NCBI RefSeq assembly: GCF_037948395.1
Contig: NZ_CP149940.1
Coordinates: 1,798,001-1,862,000 of the forward strand
Length of the DNA stretch: 64,000 bases
Origin: Serratia nevei
Lineage (GTDB): Bacteria; Pseudomonadota; Gammaproteobacteria; Enterobacterales; Enterobacteriaceae
Reading direction: 5' to 3'
Shown: piece by piece, positions 50,687 to 59,948 of the stretch
Layout of the letters: each line of letters starts with the position of its first letter
Numbering within the stretch: position 1 is the stretch's first letter
Translations under genes and position numbers: made by a program
The notes under the pieces: model-generated
Database searches by the model: none
What the model saw: only the letters and a program-made list of their open reading frames with translations
Told to the model about the DNA's origin: nothing

Positions 50687-52741
50687 ATGGAACTTAAAGC
50701 GACATCGCTGGGGAAACACCTGGCTCAGCACCCTTATAACCGCGTGCGGTTGCTGCACGCCGGCGTTGAGGTGAGCGGGGAAAAACATGAATATCTGATC
50801 CCCTTCAATCAATTGATTCAGGTCAGGTGCAAGCGCGGCATCGTCTGGGGCGAGCTGGAATTTGAATTGCCGGACGAAAAAGTGGTGCGGCTGCACGGCA
50901 CCGAATGGCAGGAAACGCAGCGTTTTCATCATTATCTGCAGCAGGCCTGGCAGCAGTGGAGCGCAGAAATGAGCGAGGTCAGCGCCGGCGTGTTGCAACA
51001 GCAGGTGGCGCAGATCCAGCGCATCGAGCAGCAAGACAAATGGTTTAAAAAGTCTGAGCTGGGCAAGCTGCAGCAGCAAATCCACGAGGCTTTCTCCGCG
51101 TTGCCGATGCCGGTGGCGCGTCTGGATGAGTTTGATAACTGCCGGGCTGATTATCATCTGTGTCTGCAATGGCTGCAGCAGGGGCTGCGCAGCGTCGAAC
51201 AACGCAACCGGCAGTGGACCGAGCGCATGCTGGAGCAACATCACGACTTCTTCCAGACCGTCGAGAGTTCACCGCTCAATGACTCTCAGAGCCGTGCGGT
51301 GGTCAACGGCGAGGATTCCGTTCTGGTATTGGCGGGGGCCGGCAGCGGCAAAACGTCGGTGCTGGTGGCGCGCGCCGGCTGGCTGCTGCGCCGTCAGGAG
51401 GCGGAGCCGGGCCAAATTTTGCTGTTGGCGTTCGGCCGTCAGGCAGCGAGTGAGATGAATGATCGCATCAAAGCGCGTTTGGGCGATGTCGGCATTCAGG
51501 CCAAGACATTCCATGCATTGGCGCTGCAGATCATTCAACAGGGCAGCCGCAAAGCCCCGGCCATCAGCCGATTGGAAACCGATGCCAAAGCGCGCAAAGC
51601 GTTGCTGATTACCCATTGGCGACAACAGTGCGCAGAGAAAAAAGCCCAGGCCAAGGGGTGGCGTCAATGGTTGAGCGACGAACTGGAATGGGAAGTGCCG
51701 GAAGGCGACTTTTGGCAGGATCAACGCCTGGCGGATCGGCTGGCGGGCCGCTTGGAACGCTGGCTGGGGCTGATGCGCATGCACGGTGGCAGCCAGGCGG
51801 AAATGATTGAGCAGGCGGATGAAGAAATCCGCGATCTGTTTTCAAAACGCATCCGGCTGATGGCACCGCTGCTGAAAGCCTGGAAAAGCGCCTTGAAAGA
51901 GGAAGGGGCGGTGGACTTCTCCGGTCTGATCCATCAGGCGGTCAATATTCTCGACAAGGGGCGCTTTGTCAGCCCGTGGAAACATATTCTGGTCGATGAG
52001 TTTCAGGATATCTCGCCGCAGCGTGCGCTGTTGCTGGCGGCGCTGCGTCGACAAAACAAACAGACCTGCCTGTTTGCGGTGGGGGATGACTGGCAGGCGA
52101 TTTATCGCTTCAGCGGCGCAGAGTTGACGTTAACCACGGCGTTCACCACTCACTTCGGTGAAGGGGCGCAGTGCGCGCTGGACACCACTTATCGCTTTAA
52201 TGAACGTATCGGTGAGGTAGCCAACCGGTTCGTGCAGCAGAACCCGCACCAGTTGAAAAAACCGCTCAACAGCCTGAGCAAGGGCAATAAAAAGTCGGTG
52301 GCGATCCTGCCGCACGAGCAGCTGGAGCCCTTGCTGGATAAACTGAGCGGCTATGCCAAGCCGGACGAGCGTATTCTGGTACTGGCGCGCTACCATCATC
52401 TGAAACCGGAAGCGCTGGCGAAAGCGGCCACCCGCTGGCCCAAGCTGGATCTGGAGTTTATGACCATCCACGCCAGCAAGGGGCAGCAGGCGGAATACGT
52501 CATCATCGCCGGTTTGCATGACGGGCGTGACGGTTTCCCGGCCGTGGCGCGCGAGTCGGTGTTGGAAGAGGTGCTGCTGCCACAGCCGGAGGATTTTCCG
52601 GATGCCGAAGAGCGCCGCCTGCTGTATGTCGCATTGACTCGCGCCAAACACCAGGTCTGGCTGTTGCAGGATCGTGAACGCCCTTCGGTGTTCGTCGAAC
52701 AGCTGCAAGATCTTGGCGTACCGGTGCAGAAAAAACCGTAG
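50687..52741 (+). CDS. helD: DNA helicase IV
   Basis: 684-residue UvrD-type superfamily 1 3'-5' helicase. Walker A AGAGSGKTS is at about residue 219, motif II is VDEFQDISPQRALLLAAL (about 435), motif III GDDWQAIYRFSGAE, and motif VI RRLLYVALTRAKHQVWLL is near 650. The extra N-terminal 200 residues (MELKATSLGKHLAQHPYNR) are typical of HelD. In E. coli it acts in RecF-pathway recombination. It is divergent from yccF and followed by a short GC hairpin. Confidence 0.97.
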   Translation: MELKATSLGKHLAQHPYNRVRLLHAGVEVSGEKHEYLIPFNQLIQVRCKRGIVWGELEFELPDEKVVRLHGTEWQETQRFHHYLQQAWQQWSAEMSEVSAGVLQQQVAQIQRIEQQDKWFKKSELGKLQQQIHEAFSALPMPVARLDEFDNCRADYHLCLQWLQQGLRSVEQRNRQWTERMLEQHHDFFQTVESSPLNDSQSRAVVNGEDSVLVLAGAGSGKTSVLVARAGWLLRRQEAEPGQILLLAFGRQAASEMNDRIKARLGDVGIQAKTFHALALQIIQQGSRKAPAISRLETDAKARKALLITHWRQQCAEKKAQAKGWRQWLSDELEWEVPEGDFWQDQRLADRLAGRLERWLGLMRMHGGSQAEMIEQADEEIRDLFSKRIRLMAPLLKAWKSALKEEGAVDFSGLIHQAVNILDKGRFVSPWKHILVDEFQDISPQRALLLAALRRQNKQTCLFAVGDDWQAIYRFSGAELTLTTAFTTHFGEGAQCALDTTYRFNERIGEVANRFVQQNPHQLKKPLNSLSKGNKKSVAILPHEQLEPLLDKLSGYAKPDERILVLARYHHLKPEALAKAATRWPKLDLEFMTIHASKGQQAEYVIIAGLHDGRDGFPAVARESVLEEVLLPQPEDFPDAEERRLLYVALTRAKHQVWLLQDRERPSVFVEQLQDLGVPVQKKP

Positions 52742-52747
52742 GCATCA

Positions 52748-52767
52748 GGCCTGGCGGTAGCCAGGCC
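52748..52767 (+). terminator. Hairpin between helD and mgsA
   Basis: Eight-base arms GGCCTGGC and GCCAGGCC with a GGTA loop between the two convergent genes. No T-run; a weak candidate in either direction. Confidence 0.4.
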
Positions 52768-52774
52768 GCGAGGA

Positions 52775-53233
52775 CTATTTCAGGCGCTCTTGCAGATAGC
52801 GCTGATAGTCGGGGATGGCGATCTCCACCTCGCTTTTGAACAGCGGAGAGTCGATCAGAAAGTCCGCGGTCGAGCGGTTGGTGGCCACCGGGATATTCCA
52901 TACGGTCGCCAGCCGCAGAAGCGCCTTCACGTCCGGATCGTGCGGTACCGCGTTCAGCGGATCCCAGAAGAAGATCAGCATGTCTATCTTGCCTTCCGCA
53001 ATCAATGCGCCAACCTGCTGATCACCCCCCATGGGGCCACTCAGCATGCTGGTGACCGGAATGCCGCTGGCGCGCTGGATCAGGTTACCGGTGGTGCCGG
53101 TGGCGTACAGCTGGTGCTGCGCCAAAATGCTCTTGTGGCTCTCTACCCACTCCAACAGGGCCTGTTTGCGGTGATCGTGCGCCACCAGCGCAATGTGTTT
53201 GCGCGCGGCGATAGTGCGGGTGGTCAATTCCAT
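52775..53233 (-). CDS. mgsA: Methylglyoxal synthase
   Basis: 152-residue enzyme converting dihydroxyacetone phosphate to methylglyoxal and phosphate, a bypass of lower glycolysis when phosphate is short. Catalytic Asp71 is in SGPMGGDQQ and His98 in NAVPHDPD, the same numbering as E. coli. The phosphate-binding [10 protein letters not shown] is at about 44-53. The length equals E. coli. Transcribed toward helD. Confidence 0.98.
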   Translation of the reverse strand: MELTTRTIAARKHIALVAHDHRKQALLEWVESHKSILAQHQLYATGTTGNLIQRASGIPVTSMLSGPMGGDQQVGALIAEGKIDMLIFFWDPLNAVPHDPDVKALLRLATVWNIPVATNRSTADFLIDSPLFKSEVEIAIPDYQRYLQERLK

Positions 53234-53355
53234 CTCGGTGTCCTTCGCTAATCGGGGATGTGCGACAGATTACTGAAACTGTTTTTCACTGCCTAGCGTT
53301 TGCGCTTGAAAATGCGAAGAAAAGGCGCCTTTGCGGGGAAAGACGCCGGGAAGGA

Positions 53356-54021
53356 TCAGCGAACCGGTTGTTTATTGGCCCACCGCAGAAAACGCTTCTG
53401 TGTTTCCTTGTCGGCTTGCTGGAACCAATATTGCAGCATCTGTTCCGACACGTTTTCCCCTTTCAGCGTGACCGTTGGAGCGTTCAGCGGCGTGCCGGCC
53501 AGCGAGGGCGTTGAGGGATTATCGGCGTTCGCCTGAACGAAGGCCGCGACGGAGGCGGAGCGATTCTGGCGGTTGTAATCTGTCATCACCTTTTCCAAAT
53601 CGGCATTGAAGGTGACGCTGTCGGGATGCAGCACGTCATGCCGGAACGGCAGGGCGTTGCCGTCTTTATCGACCACCAGATAATTCAACGTCTTGTCAAA
53701 GCGTTGCGCATCGCGATCGTTCTCGATGCGCGGCAGTTCGATCGCCACCTGGCTGATCTTTTGCGTATTGAAGGAGGCAACCAGCGGCAGGGAAGCATAG
53801 GCCTGCGTATGCTGGCCGGCGCGGACGTTTTTGGTCACTTTAAACAGCAGCTGGTGCTGTCCGCCATCCAGTTCAAGACTGTCGGCGCCTTTTAACAACG
53901 AACCTGTCATTTTCTTGCCGTCGACCACCAGCAGGTCGATGTCCGGGGAGAGTTTCAGGGTCGTAGCCGCGGCAGGCATGCTGATGCTGAGCAACGCCGC
54001 AACCACCAGACCAAATTTCAT
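53356..54021 (-). CDS. yccT: YccT, DUF2057 periplasmic protein
   Basis: 221 residues with a signal peptide (KFGLVVAALLSISMPAAA, cleaved before TTLKLS). DUF2057 segments are LKLSPDIDLLVVDGKKM, LLKGADSLELDGGQHQLLFKV and VASFNTQ. ATG 54021 is chosen because AAGGAG lies 6 bases upstream; the preceding ATG at 54024 is too close. E. coli YccT (also called CsgI) has been linked to inhibition of curli assembly; whether that applies here is unknown. Upstream of mgsA with a 122-base gap. Confidence 0.9.
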   Translation of the reverse strand: MKFGLVVAALLSISMPAAATTLKLSPDIDLLVVDGKKMTGSLLKGADSLELDGGQHQLLFKVTKNVRAGQHTQAYASLPLVASFNTQKISQVAIELPRIENDRDAQRFDKTLNYLVVDKDGNALPFRHDVLHPDSVTFNADLEKVMTDYNRQNRSASVAAFVQANADNPSTPSLAGTPLNAPTVTLKGENVSEQMLQYWFQQADKETQKRFLRWANKQPVR

Positions 54022-54277
54022 CATTATCTCCTTATAAAGTGACGTAGCTCTAAGTGTTGAACACGGCACAGGTTGTGTCAAAATTTTTCAATCGGGCGTT
54101 ATGTTTACATTTTTACATATTTTATCGCGATTAGACACGACCATGAGCAGCTGAACCGCGACAGCCTCTGACCATAAGATTGCGCTGAAGTTTCCCTCGC
54201 GTTGCGTTTAGCCGAGCGGGTGCCGATCGGTTACACTCGAAGCGGAGAGTGGCGGTGTGATAAACGGGAGTTGAAAG

Positions 54278-54691
54278 ATGCAAGATCAAGAGATTATCGA
54301 GCTGTTGCAGCAGGTGAAAACTATCGCGCTGGTCGGTGCCAGCGATAACCCGTCGCGGCCCAGCTATGGGGTGATGGCATATCTGTTGGCGCAAGGCTAC
54401 CAGGTGATCCCGGTCAGCCCAAAACTGGCGGGGCAGACGCTGCTGGGGCAGCCGGTTTACGCTACGCTGGCCGCTATACCGCAGCCGGTGGATATGGTTG
54501 ACGTGTTTCGCAATTCGGAGGCGGCTTACGGCGTGGCGCAAGAGGCGATAGCGATCGGCGCCAAGGCGCTGTGGCTGCAGATTGGCGTGATTAACGATCA
54601 GGCGGCGGAGCTGGCGCAACAGGCCGGGCTGCGCGTGGTGATGGATCGCTGTCCGAAAATCGACATTCCGCGTTTGGGGCTGGAGCGCTGA
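54278..54691 (+). CDS. yccU: YccU, CoA-binding Rossmann-fold protein
   Basis: 137-residue single-domain protein of the CoA_binding_2 family. The nucleotide loop is [19 protein letters not shown] (about residues 14-32), followed by [49 protein letters not shown] and [12 protein letters not shown]. The fold is that of the succinyl-CoA synthetase alpha N-terminus. No enzyme activity is known to me. Same location as in E. coli, next to hspQ. Confidence 0.92.
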   Translation: MQDQEIIELLQQVKTIALVGASDNPSRPSYGVMAYLLAQGYQVIPVSPKLAGQTLLGQPVYATLAAIPQPVDMVDVFRNSEAAYGVAQEAIAIGAKALWLQIGVINDQAAELAQQAGLRVVMDRCPKIDIPRLGLER

Positions 54692-54696
54692 ATAAA

Positions 54697-54724
54697 AAGG
54701 GCCTGGCGCGATGCCAGGCCCTCT
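54697..54724 (+). terminator. Terminator between yccU and hspQ
   Basis: AGGGCCTGGC and GCCAGGCCCT arms around a 4-base loop, preceded by an A-run and followed by CTCGGGTTT. It probably also serves hspQ on the reverse strand through the A-run. Confidence 0.7.
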
Positions 54725-54748
54725 CGGGTTTCTCAGGTCTTGGCGCGG

Positions 54749-55066
54749 TCAATTGCGCAAGCGTGGCGCCTGTAGCTGGTGGCGGATGGATTCCGCCAGT
54801 TCATCCAGCGATGGTTGCTCGGGGTGTGCCTCCTGGGCTTCGCTATCCAGCTGTGCTTCCGCCAGATAGGTGTGTACCGGTTGGCCTTCCTCGTCTTCCA
54901 TCACCACGTGGTACCAAGGGGCGGAACGCAGTTCATCGTTCGCCGCTATCTCGTCAGCTTTGGGTTGTTCCAAAGAGTATTCCGGGTCGATATCGATCAC
55001 GACACCCAAATACCCCAGCAGTTTATGCCTAACCTGTTGTCCGATACCGAATTTGCTGGCAATCAT
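54749..55066 (-). CDS. hspQ: Heat-shock protein HspQ
   Basis: 105-residue YccV-like beta-barrel protein that binds hemimethylated DNA in vitro and acts as a specificity factor and substrate of Lon. [35 protein letters not shown] is canonical, and [21 protein letters not shown] is the second conserved block. The start at 55066 has GGAGGTCATC upstream; the longer open frame to 55120 is not conserved. The length equals E. coli. Confidence 0.96.
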   Translation of the reverse strand: MIASKFGIGQQVRHKLLGYLGVVIDIDPEYSLEQPKADEIAANDELRSAPWYHVVMEDEEGQPVHTYLAEAQLDSEAQEAHPEQPSLDELAESIRHQLQAPRLRN

Positions 55067-55126
55067 GATGACCTCCTGAGAAACAATGCCTTGCTCATAT
55101 ATGGGGGCAAGGCAGCGCATTTCAAG

Positions 55127-56317
55127 TTACATCACCCGACAAGCGAATCCTTTCAGGTACAGCCCCTCAGGATACGTGGCGATCACCGGGTGATCGGCAG
55201 CCTGCCGGAACTGCTCTATAAATTGTACATCACGTCCGGCATCTACAGCGGCGTCGGCCAAAATTTTCTGGAACAGGTCGGTCGGCATCAGGCCGGAGCA
55301 GGAGAAGCTGAGCAGAATGCCGCCCGGATTCAGCAGCTGCAGCGCCAGCATGTTGATGTCTTTGTAGCCGCGGCAGGCGCTAGCCAGCTGGTTTTTGTTC
55401 TCGACGAACTTCGGCGGATCCATGATGATCAGATCGAATTTCTCGCCCTGGGTGCGGTAGTTGCGCAGCAGTTGGAACACGTCATCGCGGACGAACTCCG
55501 CTTTGCTCAGATCCAGCTTGTTGAGCTCGACGTTCTGCCGGGCGATATCCAGCGCCGCCTGCGAGGTATCCACGCTGATTACCTGCGCGCAGCCGCCCAT
55601 CAGAGCGGAAACGGCGAAGGCGCCGGTGTAGGAGAAGCAGTTCAGCACCCGACGGCCGGCGGAGTAATTGCGCGCCGCCAGGCGGCTGTCGCGCTGGTCG
55701 AGGTAGAAACCGGTCTTGTGCCCCTGCTGAATGTCCACCAGCAGCTTCATGCCGTGTTCGGTGATCGGCAGCAGTTCCGGGGGCAGATCGCCCAGCACCG
55801 GGCCCTGTGCCAGCGGCAGGCCTTCTTTTTTGCGCACTGCAACGTCGGAGCGATCGTAGATCGAACATTCCGGGTAGCAATGTTGCAGGGCGGAAAGCAG
55901 GGCCGGGCGCTGGTATTCGGCACCGGCGGACAGCAGCTGCAGCACCAGGAAATTCTGGAAACGATCGATAGTGATGCCCGGCAGGCCGTCGGACTCGCCG
56001 GCGATCAGGCGGTATCCGTCCAGACCGTCGCGCTGCGCGACCCAATCGCGCCAGCTTTGCGCTTGCTGCAGGCGGCGGATGAAGAAATCGATGTTAATCT
56101 CTTCATCTGACTGGAAGGTCCAGACGCGTGCGCGGATCTGCGACTCGGGCGAATAGGCGCCGCGCGCCAGCCATTTTCCCTGGCTGTCGAGAATATCGAT
56201 GGTTTCACCGGAGTGGGCTTTGCCCTCAACGCGTTGAACGGCGCCGGAGAACACCCAAGGGTGGCGACGGAGTAAGGACTTTTCACGTCCTTTGGCGAGA
56301 AACAGGCGTACGGTCAT
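55127..56317 (-). CDS. rlmI: 23S rRNA m5C1962 methyltransferase RlmI
   Basis: 396 residues. The N-terminal PUA domain (about 1-75, [27 protein letters not shown]) is followed by a beta-hairpin linker and a class I methyltransferase domain. The SAM motif is [23 protein letters not shown] (about 222-244), the catalytic segment is [15 protein letters not shown], and [13 protein letters not shown] carries the nucleophilic Cys region. E. coli equivalent yccW, same length. Divergent from acyP. Confidence 0.97.
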   Translation of the reverse strand: MTVRLFLAKGREKSLLRRHPWVFSGAVQRVEGKAHSGETIDILDSQGKWLARGAYSPESQIRARVWTFQSDEEINIDFFIRRLQQAQSWRDWVAQRDGLDGYRLIAGESDGLPGITIDRFQNFLVLQLLSAGAEYQRPALLSALQHCYPECSIYDRSDVAVRKKEGLPLAQGPVLGDLPPELLPITEHGMKLLVDIQQGHKTGFYLDQRDSRLAARNYSAGRRVLNCFSYTGAFAVSALMGGCAQVISVDTSQAALDIARQNVELNKLDLSKAEFVRDDVFQLLRNYRTQGEKFDLIIMDPPKFVENKNQLASACRGYKDINMLALQLLNPGGILLSFSCSGLMPTDLFQKILADAAVDAGRDVQFIEQFRQAADHPVIATYPEGLYLKGFACRVM

Positions 56318-56409
56318 AATTAATAATGCTGCCAGCTAGGAGAAAAAGAGTGACACGGCGGTGCAAAAGCACGGCAATGCCATAACGAAAACTGAATAAG
56401 GGGGCGATT

Positions 56410-56688
56410 ATGACACAAGTTTGCATAGCTGCGTATGTGTATGGCGTGGTGCAGGGGGTCGGGTTCCGCTATTCCACACAGCGGCAGGCCGAGGCGCTGG
56501 GGGTGACCGGCTATGCGCGCAACCTTGATGACGGCAGCGTTCAGGTGGTGGCCTGCGGCACGCAGGCGCAGGTGGACAAGCTGGTGGCGTGGTTGAAACA
56601 GGGCGGCCCGCGCAGCGCGCGCGTCGAACGCGTGCTGGTGGAGCCGCAGGGCGTGGTCGATTACGCCGGGTTTGGCATTCGCTATTGA
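56410..56688 (+). CDS. acyP: Acylphosphatase
   Basis: 92-residue enzyme hydrolysing carboxyl-phosphate bonds. The phosphate cradle [15 protein letters not shown] includes Arg20, and the nucleophile-activating Asn38 is in [13 protein letters not shown]. The C-terminus DYAGFGIRY is conserved. GGGGG precedes ATG 56410. Identical location in E. coli (yccX). Convergent with tusE, with 34 bases between stops. Confidence 0.96.
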   Translation: MTQVCIAAYVYGVVQGVGFRYSTQRQAEALGVTGYARNLDDGSVQVVACGTQAQVDKLVAWLKQGGPRSARVERVLVEPQGVVDYAGFGIRY

Positions 56689-56722
56689 ATGCCGGGCTGC
56701 AGCGGCGCTGCGGGCGGAGCGG

Positions 56723-57052
56723 TCAGATGCATTTTACCGGTTTCGGCAATCCGGCGATCTTGGTGGCTTGTTTAGCCGGCCCTTTCGGGAACAGGCGATA
56801 CAGATAGCGGCTGTTGCCTTTTTCTTCGCCGTATTTTTGCGCCATGGCCTTGACCAGCATGCGAATCGCCGGGGAGGTGTTAAATTCCTGATAGAAGTTG
56901 CGCACGAAGCGCACCACTTCCCAGTGTGCTTCGGTGAGCACGATCTCTTCCTGTGCCGCCAGCAGTGGCGCCAGTCCTTCATGCCAGTCGGCGCTGTTTT
57001 TCAGATAGCCCTGCGCGTCAGTGTCGATAACCTGACCTTCAAACTCCAACAT
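56723..57052 (-). CDS. tusE: Sulfur-relay protein TusE
   Basis: 109-residue DsrC-family protein. The C-terminal arm [20 protein letters not shown] ends with the penultimate Cys108, which accepts sulfur from TusBCD and passes it to MnmA for 2-thiouridine in tRNA. The internal [24 protein letters not shown] is diagnostic. MLEFEG at 57052 is chosen over a 15-residue upstream extension by homology with E. coli. Confidence 0.96.
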   Translation of the reverse strand: MLEFEGQVIDTDAQGYLKNSADWHEGLAPLLAAQEEIVLTEAHWEVVRFVRNFYQEFNTSPAIRMLVKAMAQKYGEEKGNSRYLYRLFPKGPAKQATKIAGLPKPVKCI

Positions 57053-57116
57053 ACTGCCTCGATAACGGATAATTCGGAACGGCCGCCAGTTTAGCAAATT
57101 TTTTCGGCCGCAAAAA

Positions 57117-57142
57117 ACAAAGCCCCGCCGGAGCGGGGCCAG
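57117..57142 (-). terminator. Terminator of yccA
   Basis: The stem GCCCCG/CGGGGC with a 6-base loop is followed on the reverse strand by TTTGTTTTTT. Confidence 0.85.
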
Positions 57143-57163
57143 GAAGGCATGCGTAACGTGCGA

Positions 57164-57823
57164 TCAGTTGCTGCGGGCGAAGCCCAGAATGCTCAACAGG
57201 CTGATGAACATGTTGTAGAGCGACACGTACAGGCTAACGGTGGCGCGAATGTAGTTGGTCTCGCCGCCGTGAATGATGTTGCTGGTTTCCCACAGGATCG
57301 CGCCGGCAGAGAACAGGATGAACAGCGCGCTGATAGCCAGGTGCAGGGCAGGGATCTGCAGGAACAGGTTGGCGATCACCGCCACCAGCAGCACCACAAA
57401 ACCGGCCATCATCATGCCGGACAGGAACGACATGTCTTTACGGGTGGTCAGCACATACGCCGAGCAGCAGAAGAAGACGGCTGCGGTACCGCCCAGCGCC
57501 AGCATGATCAGGTCGCCCGCGCCGGCGTTCAGGAACGAGCTGAGGATTGGGCCAAGGGCGTATCCCATGAAACCGGTCAGCGCGAACGCCGCCAGAATGC
57601 CCGCCGGGCTGTTGGCCAGTTTATGGGTCAGGAACATCAGGCCATAGAAACCGACCAGCATCAGCAGCAGACCCGGAGCCGGCAGACCCAGCATCGTGCT
57701 GGCGGTTGCGGTCAGGGCTGAGAAGGCCAGGGTCAGGGATAACAGGAAATAGGTGTTGCGCAGGACTTTATGCGTGCTGAGCAGCGAGTCGCGCGAAGAA
57801 GATGAGACGACAATGCGGTCCAT
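57164..57823 (-). CDS. yccA: YccA, Bax-inhibitor-1-family modulator of FtsH
   Basis: 219-residue inner-membrane protein with seven hydrophobic segments (from [15 protein letters not shown] to [10 protein letters not shown]). The cytosolic N-terminus [25 protein letters not shown] matches E. coli, where YccA is a slowly degraded FtsH substrate that protects SecY. The start at 57823 is chosen by this homology. It lies just before tRNA-Ser on the opposite strand, as in E. coli. Confidence 0.96.
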   Translation of the reverse strand: MDRIVVSSSSRDSLLSTHKVLRNTYFLLSLTLAFSALTATASTMLGLPAPGLLLMLVGFYGLMFLTHKLANSPAGILAAFALTGFMGYALGPILSSFLNAGAGDLIMLALGGTAAVFFCCSAYVLTTRKDMSFLSGMMMAGFVVLLVAVIANLFLQIPALHLAISALFILFSAGAILWETSNIIHGGETNYIRATVSLYVSLYNMFISLLSILGFARSN

Positions 57824-58008
57824 AATGCTCTCTCTTATCAAGCCATCACAAAATAATCCCGATAATAGGCAGCGCAAGCGCTTGATTAAAGTTTGTTTAC
57901 CAATCTTTACCCTTAGTTATCATTACGGCAACAGCGGGGGGAGGTGCGCGTTTGTTCGCCGTTTGCTGCGCCTTCGCCGATTTTTCGCGCGGTTGAACGC
58001 GCTTGGGC

Positions 58009-58037
58009 TTTACAAGCGAATGAGGTCTGTTTATAGT
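58009..58037 (+). promoter_or_regulatory. serT promoter
   Basis: -35 TTTACA (58009-58014), 17-base spacer, -10 TATAGT (58032-58037), then a GC-rich GCGCGTCG discriminator, the pattern of stringently controlled stable-RNA promoters. Confidence 0.8.
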
Positions 58038-58049
58038 GCGCGTCGTTGC

Positions 58050-58137
58050 GGAGGGGTGGCCGAGTGGCTGAAGGCAACGGTCTTGAAAACCGTCGACGGG
58101 AAACCGTTCCAGAGTTCGAATCTCTGCTCCTCCGCCA
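58050..58137 (+). tRNA. serT: tRNA-Ser(UGA)
   Basis: 88 bases with encoded CCA. The acceptor stem GGAGGGG pairs with CTCCTCC (one G-U). The anticodon loop CTTGAAA gives anticodon UGA. A long variable arm (CGACGGGAAACCGTT region) and GTTCGAATC T-loop mark a class II serine tRNA. Same neighbour (yccA) as E. coli serT. Confidence 0.98.
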
Positions 58138-58146
58138 TACATTCTG

Positions 58147-58176
58147 ACCCCGTGCTCTCTGAGCACGGGGTTTTTT
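58147..58176 (+). terminator. Terminator of serT
   Basis: The stem CCCCGTGCTC/GAGCACGGGG with a TCT loop is followed by six Ts, ten bases after the tRNA. Confidence 0.95.
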
Positions 58177-58364
58177 GCTTTTGCGTGCCAGAAACTGGGG
58201 CGCTTTTGCAGGAAACGCGATCGGCTATTGATAAGGGCCACGCATCGGTGAGATTATGCGGTCATCAAGGTTGGCTGCCCGGATGCCTGCTGCTGCCAGG
58301 CGCCGCCGGGGTGATAATCAACGCCACCTTATCAATTTCGCTTAATGCTCTTATGGAGACAGAG

Positions 58365-58580
58365 ATGAACTGGTATCAAGTCGCCCTATGGACCATGATA
58401 TTTTTGAAGTCCGGCGCTTTCCTGGTGTTCGTGTGGTGGTGGATGTTCAAACGCGCGACCAAACCCTATGTGCGCCCGCAAGACGTCGTGGTGGATGATA
58501 AGCCGTATGATGAGAACCTCACCATGGAAGAGGTGATGAAGAATCACGGCATCGTCCGCACGGATATGTCGGTAAAATAG
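58365..58580 (+). CDS. Small single-pass membrane protein, function unknown
   Basis: 71 residues: a short polar start (MNWYQV), one hydrophobic helix (ALWTMIFLKSGAFLVFVWWW, about 7-26), basic residues KRATK on the cytoplasmic side, and an acidic soluble tail DVVVDDKPYDENLTMEEVMK. The charge pattern predicts a periplasmic N-terminus and cytoplasmic C-terminus. ATG 58365 has GGAG at 58355-58358, a good spacing. I do not recognise the family. It stands alone on its strand between serT and the convergent FidL-like gene. Confidence 0.7.
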   Translation: MNWYQVALWTMIFLKSGAFLVFVWWWMFKRATKPYVRPQDVVVDDKPYDENLTMEEVMKNHGIVRTDMSVK

Positions 58581-58667
58581 TCCCTCCCCAATCGGTATCT
58601 GGGGCGTGTTTGCCATAAACGCGCCCTTTGTACTGTTTCTGCCTCTCCATTACATTCTGTTTTCACG

Positions 58668-59150
58668 TTAACGGCATAGCGTGACCGGGAAAAGCACGCC
58701 ATGAACGATGTACGCATCCTGCCGAACTTTACGCATCGAAAAAACGCCGTTCTTAATGCCGAGAGAGATCATGGGGATTTCTTTGGTCAGTTCGTCCGGT
58801 GCGTTGTCGTCGGGGGTTTTGCTGATTTCTCGGTGGGTAGTCATGTAAAACCCGTGAGCTAACCTCCTTATCTCTAAGTTTATTTTTCTATCCAGGCTAT
58901 AGGTTTTTCCTCTTACGGTAATGTCCCCGCGCTGCACGATCATGGCATGGTGTTCGTCATAGATGAATAAACTGCCCGTCACTTTTAATTCCAGGTCATC
59001 GCCTGAAGCTAATCGTTTTTTAGTTATCGTATCGGCCTGGCAATTCATATGCACAGGTGCGGCGGGTGTTAAAACGCGAAACAGGACAATGAAGAGGATC
59101 ACCGCCAAAAATCCGATAATCAGTATTTTGGGATTGTGCAATGCGGCCAT
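58668..59150 (-). CDS. FidL-like inner-membrane protein
   Basis: 160 residues. An N-terminal transmembrane helix (KILIIGFLAVILFIVLFRVL, about 8-27) precedes a periplasmic domain with only two cysteines, at about 37 (HMNCQAD) and 159 (VTLCR), well placed for a disulfide. Its size, layout and adjacency to a membrane-bound winged-helix regulator resemble the FidL proteins found next to MarT-type regulators in Salmonella. The start abuts the regulator stop with no gap (TAA-ATG), so the two are cotranslated. A ToxS-like partner role is inferred, not shown. Confidence 0.65.
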   Translation of the reverse strand: MAALHNPKILIIGFLAVILFIVLFRVLTPAAPVHMNCQADTITKKRLASGDDLELKVTGSLFIYDEHHAMIVQRGDITVRGKTYSLDRKINLEIRRLAHGFYMTTHREISKTPDDNAPDELTKEIPMISLGIKNGVFSMRKVRQDAYIVHGVLFPVTLCR

Positions 59151-59948
59151 TTATTTTCCGTTGAGAATTTTGTAGGTGACACACTGGGTATATTGATCTT
59201 GCGCACTGAGATAACACACACCGAGAAAGGTGTTATAAGTCAACGTGTGCTTTACGGAGGAGAAATAGATATCCGCCTTGCTGTTGATGCAATCGACGCC
59301 GCTGCTCTCTAACGCTTGGTTAACCATGCTTTTTTCCAGATTGTCATCAATATGCTTGTCCGCATCCAGAGAATACAAGGTGCAGCGGTCTTTTTTTCCT
59401 AGCGGAACTAACTTTTCTCTCGGTTGATCGGGCGGTTCAATAGGATAGAAGGCCGCGATGAACAACAGCGGAATACATACGCCGCAGATAGCGGCAATAG
59501 CGCTAATCTTTACCTTCTTCTGCGGTGACGTGATATGAGATCCGACAACCGGCTGGGGAGGCGAAAGCGGCTCTGATGTGGAAGAGGGCGGCGTTTCGTT
59601 CACGGTTGTCTGCGGTGATGGATAAATATCAATCATGGCGGTAAAGCAAAAGCCGACTTTCGCCAGGGTCTTTATGGGGGAGGTTTCTCTCCCCAGCAGT
59701 TTGAATGCTTTCCTTATTTCACTGACGGCCACATTGAGGCTGATCGATGAGCCTGAAAAACCATACTCTTCCCATACCTTTTTTATCAACATCTCACGTT
59801 TCAATGGGATATTCGGATGAGTCAGCATTTCAATTAACAGGCGTGAAGCCGGGTTGGATATCCGTATCGATGACTCATCATTGTCAATGAGTTGGAGACG
59901 ACACGCGTTTGCGTCATAGATAACGCAGAGGTCGATAATATATTTCAT
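59151..59948 (-). CDS. Membrane-anchored ToxR/CadC-family transcriptional regulator
   Basis: 265 residues. The N-terminal OmpR/PhoB-type winged helix (about 1-110) includes ISNPASRLLIEMLTHPN, SGSSISLNVAVSEIRKAFK as recognition region and LAKVGFCF in the wing. A proline/serine-rich linker (111-145) leads to one transmembrane helix (about 148-170) and a periplasmic domain with four cysteines (near 188, 219, 242 and 257). No response-regulator receiver is present. The layout is that of CadC, ToxR and MarT, which bind DNA from the membrane. The Shine-Dalgarno is poor. Targets are probably the divergent regulator and fimbrial genes (inference). Confidence 0.88.
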   Translation of the reverse strand: MKYIIDLCVIYDANACRLQLIDNDESSIRISNPASRLLIEMLTHPNIPLKREMLIKKVWEEYGFSGSSISLNVAVSEIRKAFKLLGRETSPIKTLAKVGFCFTAMIDIYPSPQTTVNETPPSSTSEPLSPPQPVVGSHITSPQKKVKISAIAAICGVCIPLLFIAAFYPIEPPDQPREKLVPLGKKDRCTLYSLDADKHIDDNLEKSMVNQALESSGVDCINSKADIYFSSVKHTLTYNTFLGVCYLSAQDQYTQCVTYKILNGK

